A stretch of DNA of 64,000 nucleotides from Voacanga thouarsii. Lineage: Eukaryota; Streptophyta; Magnoliopsida; Gentianales; Apocynaceae. The notes under the pieces were generated by a model. That model made no database searches. It worked only from the letters and a program-made list of their open reading frames with translations, and was not told the DNA's origin. The stretch covers positions 1,984,001-2,048,000 of the forward strand of contig JANUWF010001272.1 in NCBI GenBank assembly GCA_026120185.1, given 5' to 3'. A program made the position numbers and the translations under genes. Within the stretch, counting starts at the first letter, position 1. Each line of letters begins with the position of its first letter. Below are positions 22,603-38,294 of the stretch, in pieces.

Positions 22603-23850
22603 TCAATAACATAGTAAAGCATTTAATGCTGAGATCAATTCAAATAGAGCATCAACAATAAAGGGGATCTCTTTCTTTTTCATCAACTCAAAAATATTGA
22701 CTAAAACTTTGCTTGGTTTGGCATCTCGATTAAAAGCTCTCATAAAAGTCGAGCAAGCTACACAATCAAGTTGGACACCATGAAGTTCCATTTCTTGAAA
22801 TAATGCCCAAACCTCTGCAACATCCAATTTCCACAAGTTATTAAGCTTTTGTTTTATAACCTTTCAGCAATCTTTTAATAACAAGTGGTTCTATGTTGAA
22901 GCTTATCCCAGCACTGTATGAATGTAGCATAGATGTATAGGAAACAACCTCAGGACTAAAACCAACCATTTTCATCTAAGAGAATATAGACTCTGCTTCA
23001 CCTAACTAACCCTGGAAATTAACCCAGGGTTGTTGAGAGATCAGAAATAATTCAGCAGTAGAGCTCACCCAAAGCTAGATATGTTAAAATTCAGTAGTAC
23101 ATGCCTGTTTGCTATAGGTACAAATAGCTGATGAATATACCTCCAAAGGGATTTTTAGATGCTTCATTTCAGTGAGAAAATTAGGTACCTCAGACTACTT
23201 TGACATATTACAACAACCACTTATCGATAAATTGTATGTGATTGCATCAGGTTTAATTTTCTTTTCGATCGTGGACCTATACAACATTAGTGTTTTCTCA
23301 TATTCTCTGTTACTTACATAACTTACAATTGTAGAGTTATGTGCAATAGTATTCAGCCTGATACCTTGCATCTCAATATCTATAAGTACTGAATTAATCT
23401 TCACTTTTTGGCCATAGTGGCCACAAGCAGCCAACAAGGTACAAATTGATGAGACGACATTAGGCTGGATACAACTTTGCTCCATTTAACGTATCATATC
23501 AACAGCCTCAGCTAAAAGCCCATGTGATCTATACACAACAATTAGAGCATTATAAGGTACCAGATTGGGTGTACAACTACTTATTTTCATCATCTCAAAT
23601 ATTTTTTCTAGCTTTGTTAAGTTGTTGTGACCTTCCATAAGCATTTAGCAAAGACATATAAGAGACAATACATCTGGTCGGATTTTTTTTGCTTCATCTT
23701 AAGAAATGTTGAGAATGCTTCTGTGCTCATCCTTTGTGAAGCATAGGCACCAAGTAATAAATTATATGAAACCATGTTAAGTTCCAAACCTTTTATAAGG
23801 ATTGTGTTAAAATAGCCCCGCAGTTTTCTACCTGCCCTAAAATTAAATAC
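22603..23850 (-). pseudogene. Pentatricopeptide repeat protein, EMB2654-type, broken
   Basis: PPR proteins bind organelle RNA through tandem 35-residue helical repeats. Readable minus-strand segments, in order, are GLELNMVSYNLLLGAYAS (about 23740-23800), then IQPNVVSSICTLLAACGHYG with KIKPDAITYNLSISGCC (23195-23485), then DCVACSTFMRAFNRDAKPSK with a last repeat ending near 22603. These match the C-terminal repeats of the EMB2654 (At2g41720) type in content and order. Between them lie frameshifts, stops and lost repeat halves, so no protein of the usual length can be made. The protein family assignment is strong; the exact ortholog is my recollection of the family. Confidence 0.85.
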
Positions 23851-23899
23851 ATATACATGATGGTGAAACGGAGATAATACTATTAGAATCACTACCTAT

Positions 23900-24490
23900 T
23901 TGAATTATGTAAATCACGATAACAATTAGGAAAAAAAAATCACCGTCTATGTGTTGCAATTTTGTCCCACCTGCAGAACAAACTGAAAAAGAACATTAAC
24001 AATCAAAAAAGGTAAAATTAATCACAAAAAGAAAATTTTATATTAATAGTTTTATACATTTGAGCAAGAATAAAATTTTGTATTACATCTTATTTATATT
24101 AGTTTTCATTATATACACGATAATTTTTTGAAGATTGGGTATAAGAAGTGATAAGTAATAATTATAACATATTATCCAAGTTATCTCCTCACTGAACAAA
24201 ATATCGATAAATTTGATCATGTAATAAATTATGTTTATCAATATCCTTGATTACAAACCTAAAAAGTTTGAATTAAAAAAATTACAAGAATATGACAAAT
24301 ATTCAAAAAAGCAATGAAAGGAAAACTGGTCTTTTAAGAAGTAACTTGGGAGAATTTAAATGGAGGACAAATAGTAAGAACGAAAGCTACACTTCAAAGA
24401 TTGAAAAAAAAAAAAAAATGTTCCCTTTTACCAAATAGTAATGATGCCTTGATTGGCTCGTCTTTTATCAATAGTCAACTAAAATTTTTA
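23900..24490. other. No gene seen
   Basis: AT-rich spacer with a poly-A run near 24405. Nothing recognised. Confidence 0.5.
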
Positions 24491-24498
24491 AGAATTAC

Positions 24499-24665
24499 CT
24501 ATAATTCATCATGTTTCCCATCTTCTTCGTATGATTCACTTGAAACTCCACTAGATTTTTAGTTCACGGTTGGGATGATAGGATTGTATACTATTTCTAT
24601 CTCCTTAAATTTCTCTTTGTAGTCCTCTTTCTCGGTATTCCAGTTGTCATTCGACCCTCCAGGTC
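24499..24665 (-). pseudogene. BiP (ER Hsp70) C-terminal remnant ending in HDEL
   Basis: On the minus strand the frame reads NTEKEDYKEKFKEIEIVYNP, then II, an in-frame TAA, a Ser/Gly/Glu-rich stretch, and KHDEL followed by TAG (24499-24501). This is the lid-end and acidic tail of the ER lumen chaperone BiP, whose HDEL motif retrieves it to the ER. The frame is lost again before the tail's upstream helix, and no ATPase or substrate-binding domain is found. It is a short decayed fragment on the same strand as the other remnants. Confidence 0.72.
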
Positions 24666-24669
24666 ATTG

Positions 24670-26095
24670 GAAAAAACAAAAAGATCCCAAAATGAAGACA
24701 CTAACACCCTAATTAAAAAAACCCTACAAAGAACAAGAGAAAACATATAGGTCTAGAAAGGTTTGTTTAAGTAACTAATATAATTGACCTTACAGAACAG
24801 ACAAAACAAAGCTCTTCAAAGCCAACTGCCAAATAGGGTGGAAAAAGATGGAGTGAACAAAAAAAAAAAAAAAAAGAAGGAAACTTAGACGAATGTCCCT
24901 TAAAAGAATGGTGATGTATAAGAGAAATAGAGAGGCTAGCAACACATCAGAATGTCGACGCATAAAGCTTCCTAGTAATTTATATCTTTAAATTATATCA
25001 ACTGTACCATTTGCTGTGCATGTAGCACCAAAAGCAAAAGAATGTCAACCAATCTGACTTCCTGTTCAACCCCTTGAAAGCCTTTGGCCTTTGGCTCAGA
25101 AAGGAACTACGAAAAATTGCTACATATTATATCTTGAAGTTTCCTCCACTTATGTGACATAAGCAGCCATCAAGCTATGTACTCATGCGTCTTTGTTTCA
25201 CAAAATATTCCCATTTTCAGAGCTTTCTAGATTAGCAAATTCCCTATACCTCAGTTTACACCACTTTTGCATTACCTCACAGAATGAATCCTTGAAAAAC
25301 TAAAGCTATTGCATATCAAGAACAAGTTATGGTGTTTCTCTATACATGCAAACACATCTTTTCGGTAAACTAATTCAATGTCTACCTAAAAATTTTCCTC
25401 TTAAATATAGAATGAGAAGCCATTATGTGTGCTCGGATGTTCAGTTGCAGCCAAGAATGTGTAGAGATCTAGTGACAATAATAGCAAAAGGCTCTGTAAC
25501 ACATGATAAGCTAACAAAGTCTCATCTCTTAGACTTTTACTAATTTATTCAAAAGTCCACTCAATAATGCATCTGCAATTTAACATCTTTAAGCAAACAA
25601 TTTCGACCATTATAGAAGATGAAGAATTTAAAATACTGGACATAAGAAATTGCTTTTTATTACAGAAAGCACATTTAGAATAACCACCTCAAGAGTGCGG
25701 GAGGTAGAAGTACTACAAATTTACAACCCGGACTGACTCCTTTCAAGTACAACACAAGCAATATACGCAATTTCATGATCCCATGAAAGCAACAGCGATT
25801 TTCATCATACCGAACTCAAAAGATATGCTACACAAAACCATAACTCTCAAATGAACTCTAACATTCAAGGACACGGCCATAACCAACTCCTTGATAAAAG
25901 TAATTTTTGCACCTTTTTATCTTGCAAGCATTTTCAGCCACCAGAATTTTAGTCTAACCTTGCAAACACGTCATGTAATGGCATCTCCCAACTTTTCGTC
26001 CTAACAATGAACATGAATGATGAGCAATGTGGATTACAAAACACCCATTACCTTAAAAGCAGCAACCTGAAGATCTCGAACACAAAACATCCATT
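24670..26095. other. No gene seen
   Basis: Spacer DNA. No open frame shows family motifs on either strand. A-rich run near 24860. Confidence 0.45.
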
Positions 26096-26098
26096 TAA

Positions 26099-26335
26099 AT
26101 AAAATATACATTAAAAATTAAATACCAAAATAAACACTACAAACAATGGGAATTTCCATGGTGGAGAGCAAATAGATACTGAGTGCAAAGACTTGAATAC
26201 AAGGAATTATGGCATAAAATATACACAAAAAGTAAATATTAAAACAACCACCATGAACAATGGGAATTTCCATGGAGGAGAGAGCATGCAGATACTAAGT
26301 GCAAAGACTTGAATACAAGGAATTATGCACATAAT
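26099..26335 (+). repeat. Tandem duplication, unit ~115 bp, two copies
   Basis: Both units contain CAATGGGAATTTCCATGG and GTGCAAAGACTTGAATACAA at the same spacing, with about 10 percent differences. No coding potential. Confidence 0.8.
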
Positions 26336-26339
26336 TTCA

Positions 26340-27680
26340 AGTATATTAACCGGGTGGGTGGGTGTTTTTTTTTTTTTTTAGAGGAATAAGCAATTATAAA
26401 GAAGGGAGTTGGGGATTGTATATTGGACCATCATCTTACAAGAACGGGCTCACATAGGTGATTCCATGGACTCCTTTTTGTCTGTGAGTCTCTTTATGCT
26501 TCATTTACTTCTCTGTATGTTCTCGGTGAACAATTTTAGTTCCCACTCCCCCCCCCTCCCCATTATTATTCACTTGAGATGATGCAACAACATGTATTAG
26601 ATTGCAATTCTGTTGCTGGGGTTTTCTCATTTTATTGATTTAAAACGAGAGAAATGTGGAAGTGAGGGTAAGCAAAAGAAGTAGGGGTGGAAAAATTGAG
26701 AGAGGAATAGTTGAAAAGATGGGGGAGAAGAGAAAAGATGAAAGGATTGGAATTGGTATCCGTCTCTACAAATTCCCAAGAAATAAATTTCAGTTAAATT
26801 TATTTGAACTATTAAATTTTAAATAAGGAGAAAAAGAAAAAAGAAGAAATATTATAGTAAAATAACTAAATTGTCCATAATGATCAAACAGATCTAAATC
26901 ATTCAAACAGTCATTTTAAATTGATATTGTAATTACAACCATTCATCAATAGATACACAAATCTCATATTAAATCTAAATCATCATTGATTAAAAGATTT
27001 AAGAATATAAAAAAATAAAAATTACTCAAAACATTTTTCTTAACAATTATGCCCCCTCTTCATATTTAGAATATACATTTAGATTAGATTAAACTTTATA
27101 TCGAATTTAGATTTTAGTTTATATTTAAATTTATATTGTATTTGGACTTTAATTTGTATTGAACTTTACATTAATTTGTATATATTAAAATTTGTATTGA
27201 GTTAATATGCTAGTGGGCTGAATAAATCATTCAAACAAATCAAAATTTATTAAATTTTAGTTTAAAATCGAACCGAATTGTATGAACTAAAATTATTTCG
27301 ATTCAATTGTAATCGATTTCTTTAAAAATTCAGTTCGACTTGATTTTTATAAAAATTATACAAAATCGAATTAAAATTGAACTTCGAACGGAAAATCGAT
27401 TGCTTCCTATTGTAGTTTAACTGTTGAATTTCTTGGTGATAGTTAATTATACCCTTCGAGAATGGCTGTTTATTACAATTATACCCTTCAAATTGGAAAA
27501 CATTAGATTGTCCCCTCTAAAATTTTTAAACTGTCAATCTTCCCTCTCCATCCAATGGAAACTCCGATTTTGACCATTTTCGATTACTTTGCCTTACGAG
27601 GTTTTCATCAAACCCTTCCAATAGATATTGGTAAAGGTATTATTTCCATTTGTAAATTTTTAAACCAAACTAAACAATTT
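26340..27680. other. No gene seen; AT-rich dispersed repeat near 27240-27410
   Basis: Contains a C8 run near 26549 and a stretch alternating AATCGAACCGAA with TTCGATTC/AATCGATT, similar in wording to 11700-11870. No clear ends. Confidence 0.4.
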
Positions 27681-27683
27681 AAA

Positions 27684-29216
27684 ATTTAAAGGGCAAACTA
27701 TCTTAATAACCCTTTAACTATTTTAAAATACAATTTTACCCTTATATTAAAATTAAACTTTGTAATTGTCTAAATCTTACCTTTCTTTCAATGATTAACT
27801 GACATTGCCATTAATTTTTAAGGATATTTTTAAATTAAAATATATTATTATCTTCTCTTTTATTCTTTTTTTAACTTTATTTTTTTTCTTTTTCTTTCTT
27901 TTCGTTTTCCTTTTTTCTAATTTTTCTCTTCTTCTTCCAGCCGCAGCAATTCCTTTTATGTTTTGTCATCAAAATCCTGTATTCCTTTTCCTTTTTTGTT
28001 CTTGTTTTTTGACAAAAAGTTCTTCATTGCATCATCCCCAGGGTAGAATATGGTCAATCTGTCTTTGACATCATGACCCTGATGAGATCTAACCCAAATA
28101 AATCAAGATCCTAAAAAACTCAAATTTTGGGTTTAAGAGTGTTGTCCACACGGTTTGACAACACTGTAGCATTTTGCAGAAATAATGCTTTTGATCTGAT
28201 TCTTGTTCAGGCCTAATTTTTACCAAGAAATTGAGACCTAGATCATGGCCTCTTCTACAGCATTTACAAGAAGGTTTCTTCTTTAGGAGGGACGGGTTCT
28301 TATTTTAAGAACCCAAGCAAGTCTGCAAGGCAATCCACAAAGAGACGATTCTAAGTTTTAGCAGCAACTTCAGTTGTGGAGTACTAATACAGGGATTTGA
28401 AGGAGAAAAGCGACCTACCTCCATTTCTCCAAAACCTAGAAATCATCTACTTGTAGAGAAAGAAGCCAACTAGAATTTAGCTCTAACAGAATGCAATTTA
28501 AGCAGCCCATATAAAAAGATGCCAATAAGCTCTTTACAAAGAAGTGGTGCCATAGAATTTGGAGATTCAATTGAGCAGCTCGTTTTCTTATATAATTAAC
28601 ATTAGCAAAATTTTGATAATAATGAAAAATTCGATGTTGGCTAGAATTGGACTTGGTGGGTGGCGCATAATGAGAAATCCAAATTTCTCATTGTCTTAAT
28701 CAACCTGTCCCTATGTTTCTATGTTTCTGTGTGTCTGTGAGAAGGATGGCATCTTTGGCATAGTTTCAAGAACAAAGAAATAAAATCCTATAATTCACCT
28801 GACTTGTGTTTCTGTGTGTCTAAGGAAAAGGTGGCATTTTTAGCATAGTTCTAAGAACAAAGAAAGAAAATCTTGTAATTCACCTGTAAACATCACAATT
28901 TTGAATTTTCAATACACAAACAAAAGTGCATGCAAATGTAACAAATTAGGAGAAGAAATAAAACCATTGTAGCTAAAGTTGCAGCGACAGCAACACTTTT
29001 TCCTTTTGGTCGCTATTGGCTTTGGGAAGAAGAAGGAATAGTAAAATGATGATTTTATCTCTTGTTTCTTGATGGATTGGTTAACCGATGTAAGGGTAAG
29101 ATCTAGATGTTTAGAAAGTTCGAGAAATCGTTTACACTTTTTTTATTTGGAGGGCAAAAGTTGGAATTTGAGTTAGTTGGAGGGTCACTAGAATTGTTTG
29201 CCCAAACTTTAAGCTA
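27684..29216. mobile_element. Probable Mutator-like non-autonomous element with long diverged TIRs
   Basis: The sequence from 27684 (AAAGGGCAAACTATCTTAAT then ACCCTTTAACT) matches the reverse complement of the sequence ending at 29216 (TTTGGGCAAAC then ACCCTCCAACT). Similarity continues inward for about 130 bp, including AATCTTACC and GATTAAC/GGTTAAC. Long TIRs with no transposase inside fit a non-autonomous MULE. I could not fix the outermost base or a 9-10 bp target duplication. The interior holds a pyrimidine-rich tract and a tandem duplication. Confidence 0.65.
28715..28885 (+). repeat. Tandem duplication inside the MULE-like element, unit ~80-85 bp
   Basis: TTTCTGTGTGTCT, GGTGGCAT/GGATGGCAT, GCATAGTT, AAGAACAAAGAAA and AATTCACCTG occur twice in the same order. 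No coding. Confidence 0.75.
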
Positions 29217-29824
29217 GTGGATTCAGTTTGCATCAATTTAATTTATTTTGGTTTTATTTGATGGATTTTAACTTGTAGAAAACTAAAAATATATAATAAT
29301 TTTGTAAACAATACAATATAACAATGTGCTTTATCAATAATACCTAAACTTCAAACATCTAATATGTGCTAGTAAAAAAGGTAAGTTAACTTACACAATA
29401 ATTCCTAATTAGGTTACAAGATTATTTTTGAATGTCGGTGCATTCTTCTCCATAAGGCAAATTTAGAAAACAACTTGTTTAATCAATAATTTACTTGAAT
29501 TTCAAAATATATTATTTCAAAACTATTCTACAAGTCAAATTTTTAAAATCATGTTAAACTACTATTAAATTTAAATTCCCTACAAAAATAGAAAATTAAG
29601 AAACCGTTTAAATTAACATATTATATTGGTTCGATTTGGTTCAATTTGAGTAAGTTTTCAAAGTGAACCAAAATTTCAATTTCAGTAACCTCCCAACTAA
29701 AACCAAACCAACTTAAACAAAAAACATCCAATTTGGTTTAGTTTACTTTGGAGTGGTTTGAATTGGTCAGATTCAAAATTTTCAAAACACCTCGAGAGAT
29801 TTTGCGACTATTGTTCTACTTCTC

Positions 29825-33078
<3,254 letters not shown>

Positions 33079-34259
33079 TGATAGGAATTGCCCCAGGTAC
33101 GAAGGCCACTCAAAGGAAGACAAAGAGAAGTCCACGCCACAACTCATGGCACCTTAGGTGAGATCCATTTTCAAGAGGTTTCAACAGGAATATAAGGCCA
33201 ATCAAGCTAAAAAACCAAGGACCAAGAGATTTATGAAAGAGTGGATAAAGAAAGGAAGGCCAAAAGGAGTACAAAGAAGGCAATAATCCTTGCGGAAAGT
33301 CAAGTAAACAAATGAACAATGATTAAAGGGCAAACGAGCAAATGAAAGAATACGACCCAAGGGAGCTTCAAATAGAAACAATCTTGACTTCAAAACTATT
33401 TAGAAGATCCAAGGAATGCATGAAAAAGGAATGGAAAGAATGGAGGTTAAATGAGCGGGAATTGGAGTGCTCAGAGTTGACCCGGTGCCAGCCCAGATCG
33501 ACCGACCAGGCACGACTGTGATCTATAAAATTCCTCAATTTTTGGCGTACACACTATTCCAACAGATTAGACCCAGTTCCGGTGCTAATAGTTCAACTCG
33601 GTGCGGCCCTAACAGCCCGACTCGGTGCTGGCTGTAGACTGGTTGAGTCCCGATTTTTGTTCTGAATTTTTGTGAATGGGTACTGTTCCTCCAAATTGGA
33701 CATCGTGACATCCCCAAGAGACCTACCCAGTGCCGATCCTATTTTGGAACCCTAACCTCTAACTTTTTAAAGCTATTTTAGGGTCTTTTTGTAATATTGA
33801 AAAAGTAGTTAGGGCAAGACATTTATATATAAACTCTTATAACCATTATAAACATAACCTTTGGAGGCAGATGAAATTGTGAGAGTTTAAGAACTCTTTG
33901 AGAGCTTTGGAAAGGGTAATCCTTTTGGGTGATGTCCATAAACATTAAGACTAAATCAAAAGATTTAGTCCCACCGTTGATCTTGTCTCTAAAAAGGATA
34001 ATCTAAACTTCATTTCTATTCTTATGTACTAGGTTGCCTAGTGTGTTTGATAGGATTGAGTTAGGTGTCTTCAAATTCCTATCCTTAGTGTTCTAATCTT
34101 TGATAAATTAGGGTGTTAGGGTGTCTTTGAAGTAGGTTAGATTTACATTATCACAAGAGTGTTAATTTCCTAGCATTTTAGTGTTCTTGTGTGTGGGTTT
34201 GATAGGTTTCTTGTTCTTGAGTTTAATCCATAAGTTTGGTGCTTCTCAAGATCATATCA
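33079..34259 (+). repeat. 5' LTR of element D
   Basis: 1181 bp, TG...CA. A GC-rich CCGGTGCC-type cluster lies at about 33480-33625. Confidence 0.9.
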
Positions 34260-34261
34260 AG

Positions 34262-34273
34262 TGGTATCAGAGC
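34262..34273 (+). other. Primer binding site of element D
   Basis: TGGTATCAGAGC, an exact match to the initiator-Met type primer site, two bases after the LTR. Confidence 0.92.
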
Positions 34274-35171
34274 TTGTATTATGTTAATTCTAATCAACCA
34301 ACTTTCTTTATGTTAAGGTATAATCTTCTTCAAGATCTATTGATTTTCAAATTTTCGTCACTTTTTCTCTTACTATTTTTGGATTTCAAAAACTTAAAAT
34401 TGTGCCATGAACTATTATTAATTTGACCTTATATGGTATATTAATGTTTAAGGAGTCATTTGGTGTAAAAAGTTGTTGATTTGGGGCCAAAACCAAGTTT
34501 AAATTTGTTATACAAAATTAAGCTACGAGATTGCACTTAATCTGTTTGATATATTATCCTAATGAATTGTGATTGCTCATACTTGACTACTAAAGCTTTA
34601 ATTCATGATGTATGATGAATAATTTATTTAGTAAAGAGCATTTAAGTGATTGTTAATTGCTAAATTGTGATTGAGGTTGTGATAACATCACTTAGGATAA
34701 TCACTCTTCGAAATCCATGCATCTTTCTTATTGCAGAGCAAGTGTTTGATAAATTACCTTTAAGACACCTTTCTTTCTTATCCCTTGGAAGTTAGTCGAC
34801 TTGATTAGTAGAACTAAATCTTTTGAAGTGGGAAAGAGTTGGGAAGAACTTGAATATGGAATTAAAAGTTTAAAAAGGCAAGAAGGTGAGTTCATTGTGA
34901 TAAAAGCTAAGAAGAGTGCAAATACGAGTGAAGAGTGGTCACTAAAAATTGAGTGTAAACACGTGAGGGAGTGAAGTGAGAATTCTCTTGTGTTTTTCTA
35001 CTTACAATTTTGTGGGTACCTCTCTTGAAAGGTAAATTCACAATGGCTAGTTGAAGTGAAAGTGAAGGATATGGCAATTATGAGGAGTCTTGCTATAATG
35101 AGAGTAGTTATGGGGAATATAATGAACATGAGTAGGAATGTGAGGAGGATGATTATGAAAGTATGTGATAT

Positions 35172-36235
35172 TTGAATGAACATGATGAGGGGCCAAGTAC
35201 AAGTGAAAGGGAGTATGAAAGTTATGAAGGAGACCTTGGGGAAAGTAATCAAGAATGTGAGAACTTGAGTCCTATGAAAGATTGGAATAATGGGAGTGAA
35301 AACAATAGAGAATCTTATTTGAGTGGGGAAGGATATGATAGTTTTGATGAACAAAATTCGGAATATGGAAAAGAACATGGGAGTGACGAATATTAGAATG
35401 AAGAAGTTTATGTGGGAGGAGCATAAAAAATAACAAAGTATGGGTGCAAAAGAACTTGAGGGAGCATGAGTGCAAAATGTGTGGGAGTTTTGAGCACACT
35501 TCCTATGATTGTCCAAAAGAAGTTAAACAAAGAGGGTGGAATATCATGCATATGACATCGGAAGAAGGGGTTGCATAAGAGGAAAAGCTATAATTGTTAC
35601 AATAATAGGAGTGGTGGCCATTATTACTACAAGAGCCCAAGTTTGTTACAACAACTAAAGAAGAAGGAAAAGTTGCAAGAAAAAGGGGAGAATCTTAAGC
35701 CTCTACAAGCATGGTGTAACAAATGAGTAAAAGAGGATTGACTTGTGAGATTTGTTGTAGCAGAAGGCATACGAAGGTTGATTGTCCAAATAAATTAAAA
35801 TATGAAAGACTTTATAGGGAGTACGATTGCAAAGGAGAGAGATAAATTGGGAAGCAAAAAGCTAGACTTGAGCCTAAAGTGGCCACATAAGATGTTGTAG
35901 TTGTTGAGGTGCAAGAAAATGAAGAAAAGGTTGAGAAGATTGAACAAAAGGTGATGACGAGAGTAGAAGAAGATGATGAGCTTAGTGATTTTGGAGAGAA
36001 TGATGTAGATTATTTGTGTTCAATTCAAGATGTGACTATAAAATTCAAAAGAATTCTCTTTTTTTAGAGGAAGAAACACATTCCTTAGAGGTATTGGGGG
36101 AGAATGAGCAAGAAGGAGTAGAGTATGATGGTGTTGAATTTGTTGAGGGAGCTCTAAAACAAAGGAAGAAAAATGAGAGTTGGCCAGAAGGGGTGTATGA
36201 ACAAATGCGGAAGGAAGCTAGAGGGAGTAAGCCAT
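35172..36235 (+). pseudogene. Element D gag, part 1, with two CCHC motifs
   Basis: An acidic, Tyr/Glu/Ser-rich frame (35172-35396) precedes two zinc-knuckle motifs: CKMCGSFEHTSYDC at 35471-35512 and CEICCSRRHTKVDC at 35744-35785. Both have C-X2-C-X4-H-X4-C spacing and are exactly 91 codons apart in the same frame. Stops lie between them (for example GCATAA near 35578), so it is not translatable. The frame reaches 36235, where element E interrupts it, and resumes at 40546-40551 in register. Gag would package the element RNA. Confidence 0.75.
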
Positions 36236-37359
36236 TGATAGGAATCCATCCAAGTAATGTGCCAACGCTAAAGAAGGGGGATGGAGATTCAAACCACATA
36301 CCATGTCCCAAAGAAGAATTTAAATTATGAAGGCTTTCAATGGAGGATTCAAGCTAAACAAACCACAAAGCCAAGGAATATGAAGATAGCAAAGAAGAAG
36401 GTGGCAAAAAGAAGCTTGAAAGATCTTCAAGAAGATAAATTAAGAATTAAGAAAGTTGTCAAGTGATGGAGGATCAAAGAAAGGCCAAAAAGATCAAGGC
36501 TTGAACAACAATTTGTGTGGAGGATCAAAGTAGCAAAATAGAAAGGTTGAAGGCAAGAGAAAATAAGCCGACAGTGAAAAACGGTGCTCACCCGATGATA
36601 GGCCCAGCAAGACTACCTGGTGCCAGGTCTACTCAGCTTGTTAGGCAAATTTTTACAGTGCTCACCTGGTTCCAGGACTAACAAGTCTACTTAGCACCAG
36701 GTCACTTCGGGCATAGCCTTGTTTTGCTAAATTTTTTATTTTATTTATAATTTAATTCCCACCACTTTTATTATATAGTAGGAATATTTTGGACCTTTTA
36801 AGGGTTTGAAAGGTTGAGATTTCATCTCACTTTAGCTAGATTTAGATGCCTATATATATGGCATTATAACATTTAAATGTAACAATAACTTTGAGTATTC
36901 ATAGAAATCAAAGAGTCTCATTTGAGAGCTTTTGAGAGGTGATTCCTCTTGGGTAAATCCCATGAATATCAAGTCCATTCTTAGGGCCTAGTCCTTCTCT
37001 ATATATTGAGTCTATAAATTTTTTTAGGATAGATCAATTATCTTGCTAATTTGGATCTTAGGTTATAGATAATCTAAAGTTCTTGTTGGAGGTAAAGTTG
37101 GTTGCCTAAATCATCTTCTGCAAAGTGTTCTTGATTTCTTGTTGAATCAAGGGTCTTTAGTTGTGTTTTAGATGACTTGATTCTCATTTCTAGTATTGTA
37201 AGTTCTTTATTCTGGCTTAGGGTCCTAGTATTTGAATTGGGTGTGTCATTTCTTCACTAAACTCACTATTTTGAGTTCTTAATTGGATCTTGTATTTTGC
37301 CCCAAATTTACCTACGAAATTCATTGAGAAATCACCTCTAAGATTATATCAAATAATTT

Positions 37360-37370
37360 TGGTATCAGAG
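37360..37370 (+). other. Primer binding site of element E
   Basis: TGGTATCAGAG, the initiator-Met type, eight bases after the 5' LTR. Confidence 0.85.
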
Positions 37371-38294
37371 AGAGGAAGCTTTGATTCTCATGAAAGCTTG
37401 AAGGCATTGAACAAGGCTTCAAAATTAGTCAATATCGTAACTCAAATTTGTGCTACAAAAAGGTTAAGTTTTCTTTGATTTTTCTTATGTTTTACGTGTT
37501 AAACTTGTGCCTTGTTGATAGTATAAACATTACGGATTGCAAATTTCTTGTTATTTGTTGATTTTTGGGGGCTAAAATTGCTTAAAATTTCTACTATATC
37601 TTGAGTTCTTTAAATTGCCTACAAAGTGTTTGATATTTTGCTTGAGTGAACTTTTCAATTGAAATAGTGGTTAAAACTTTTACAAACACTTCTATAATTA
37701 GTTAGCTATTGTTTTCAAGTATCTTGGGGACATTTCTTGTCCAATTGAGCTTATTATATTTGTTAAATTTTTACTCTTGTTCTTAAGTGCTATATTCTTG
37801 AACTTATGCTTAATTGAAAATCTTGTTAGGTCTTGTCTATTCACCTATTCCTTAGTTATTGAAGTTGTTGAGCTCTCTTGAATTCATTGACTCTTGATAT
37901 AAACTCCTTGAGACTCATTGTTTTTGATGATCAAACTTTCATCTAAGTCTAGTTGATTGTCTTTAGAGGGTTAGTAAACTTGTCAAGTTTGGACTAGCTC
38001 CTTAGCAATTGGGGAGATTTTTTTGGAAAGAACTCATTGAGGAAATTGAGTACTTGAAAAAGACATGAGTGTGAGCTTATTCTTGTTAGAAGCTAAAGGA
38101 GAGTTAAACACGAGGGTGAGTGCATACACGTGAGGGAGTGATTGTGATGAATTACTTTCTCATTTTATCCATATTTTCTAAGTGAGAACCCTTGAAATTC
38201 TCAATACAATGTCCCAAGAAACTTCATTTGATATTCAAGCCACCTTTGAAATTTTCAAAGCAAAAATGGAAGGCATGAGGAGGACATTGAGGGG

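Noticed and set aside
26099..26335. CRISPR-like or satellite array
   Set aside because: Only two ~115-bp units; a plain tandem duplication in plant nuclear DNA.
27805..28068. Phe/Leu-rich frame resembling a signal anchor
   Set aside because: It is a pyrimidine-rich tract in the interior of the MULE-like element; no homology seen.
35000..35516. 172-codon minus-strand hydrophobic frame
   Set aside because: It is antisense to the acidic gag region of element D; the hydrophobic look comes from Glu/Asp/Tyr codons read backwards.
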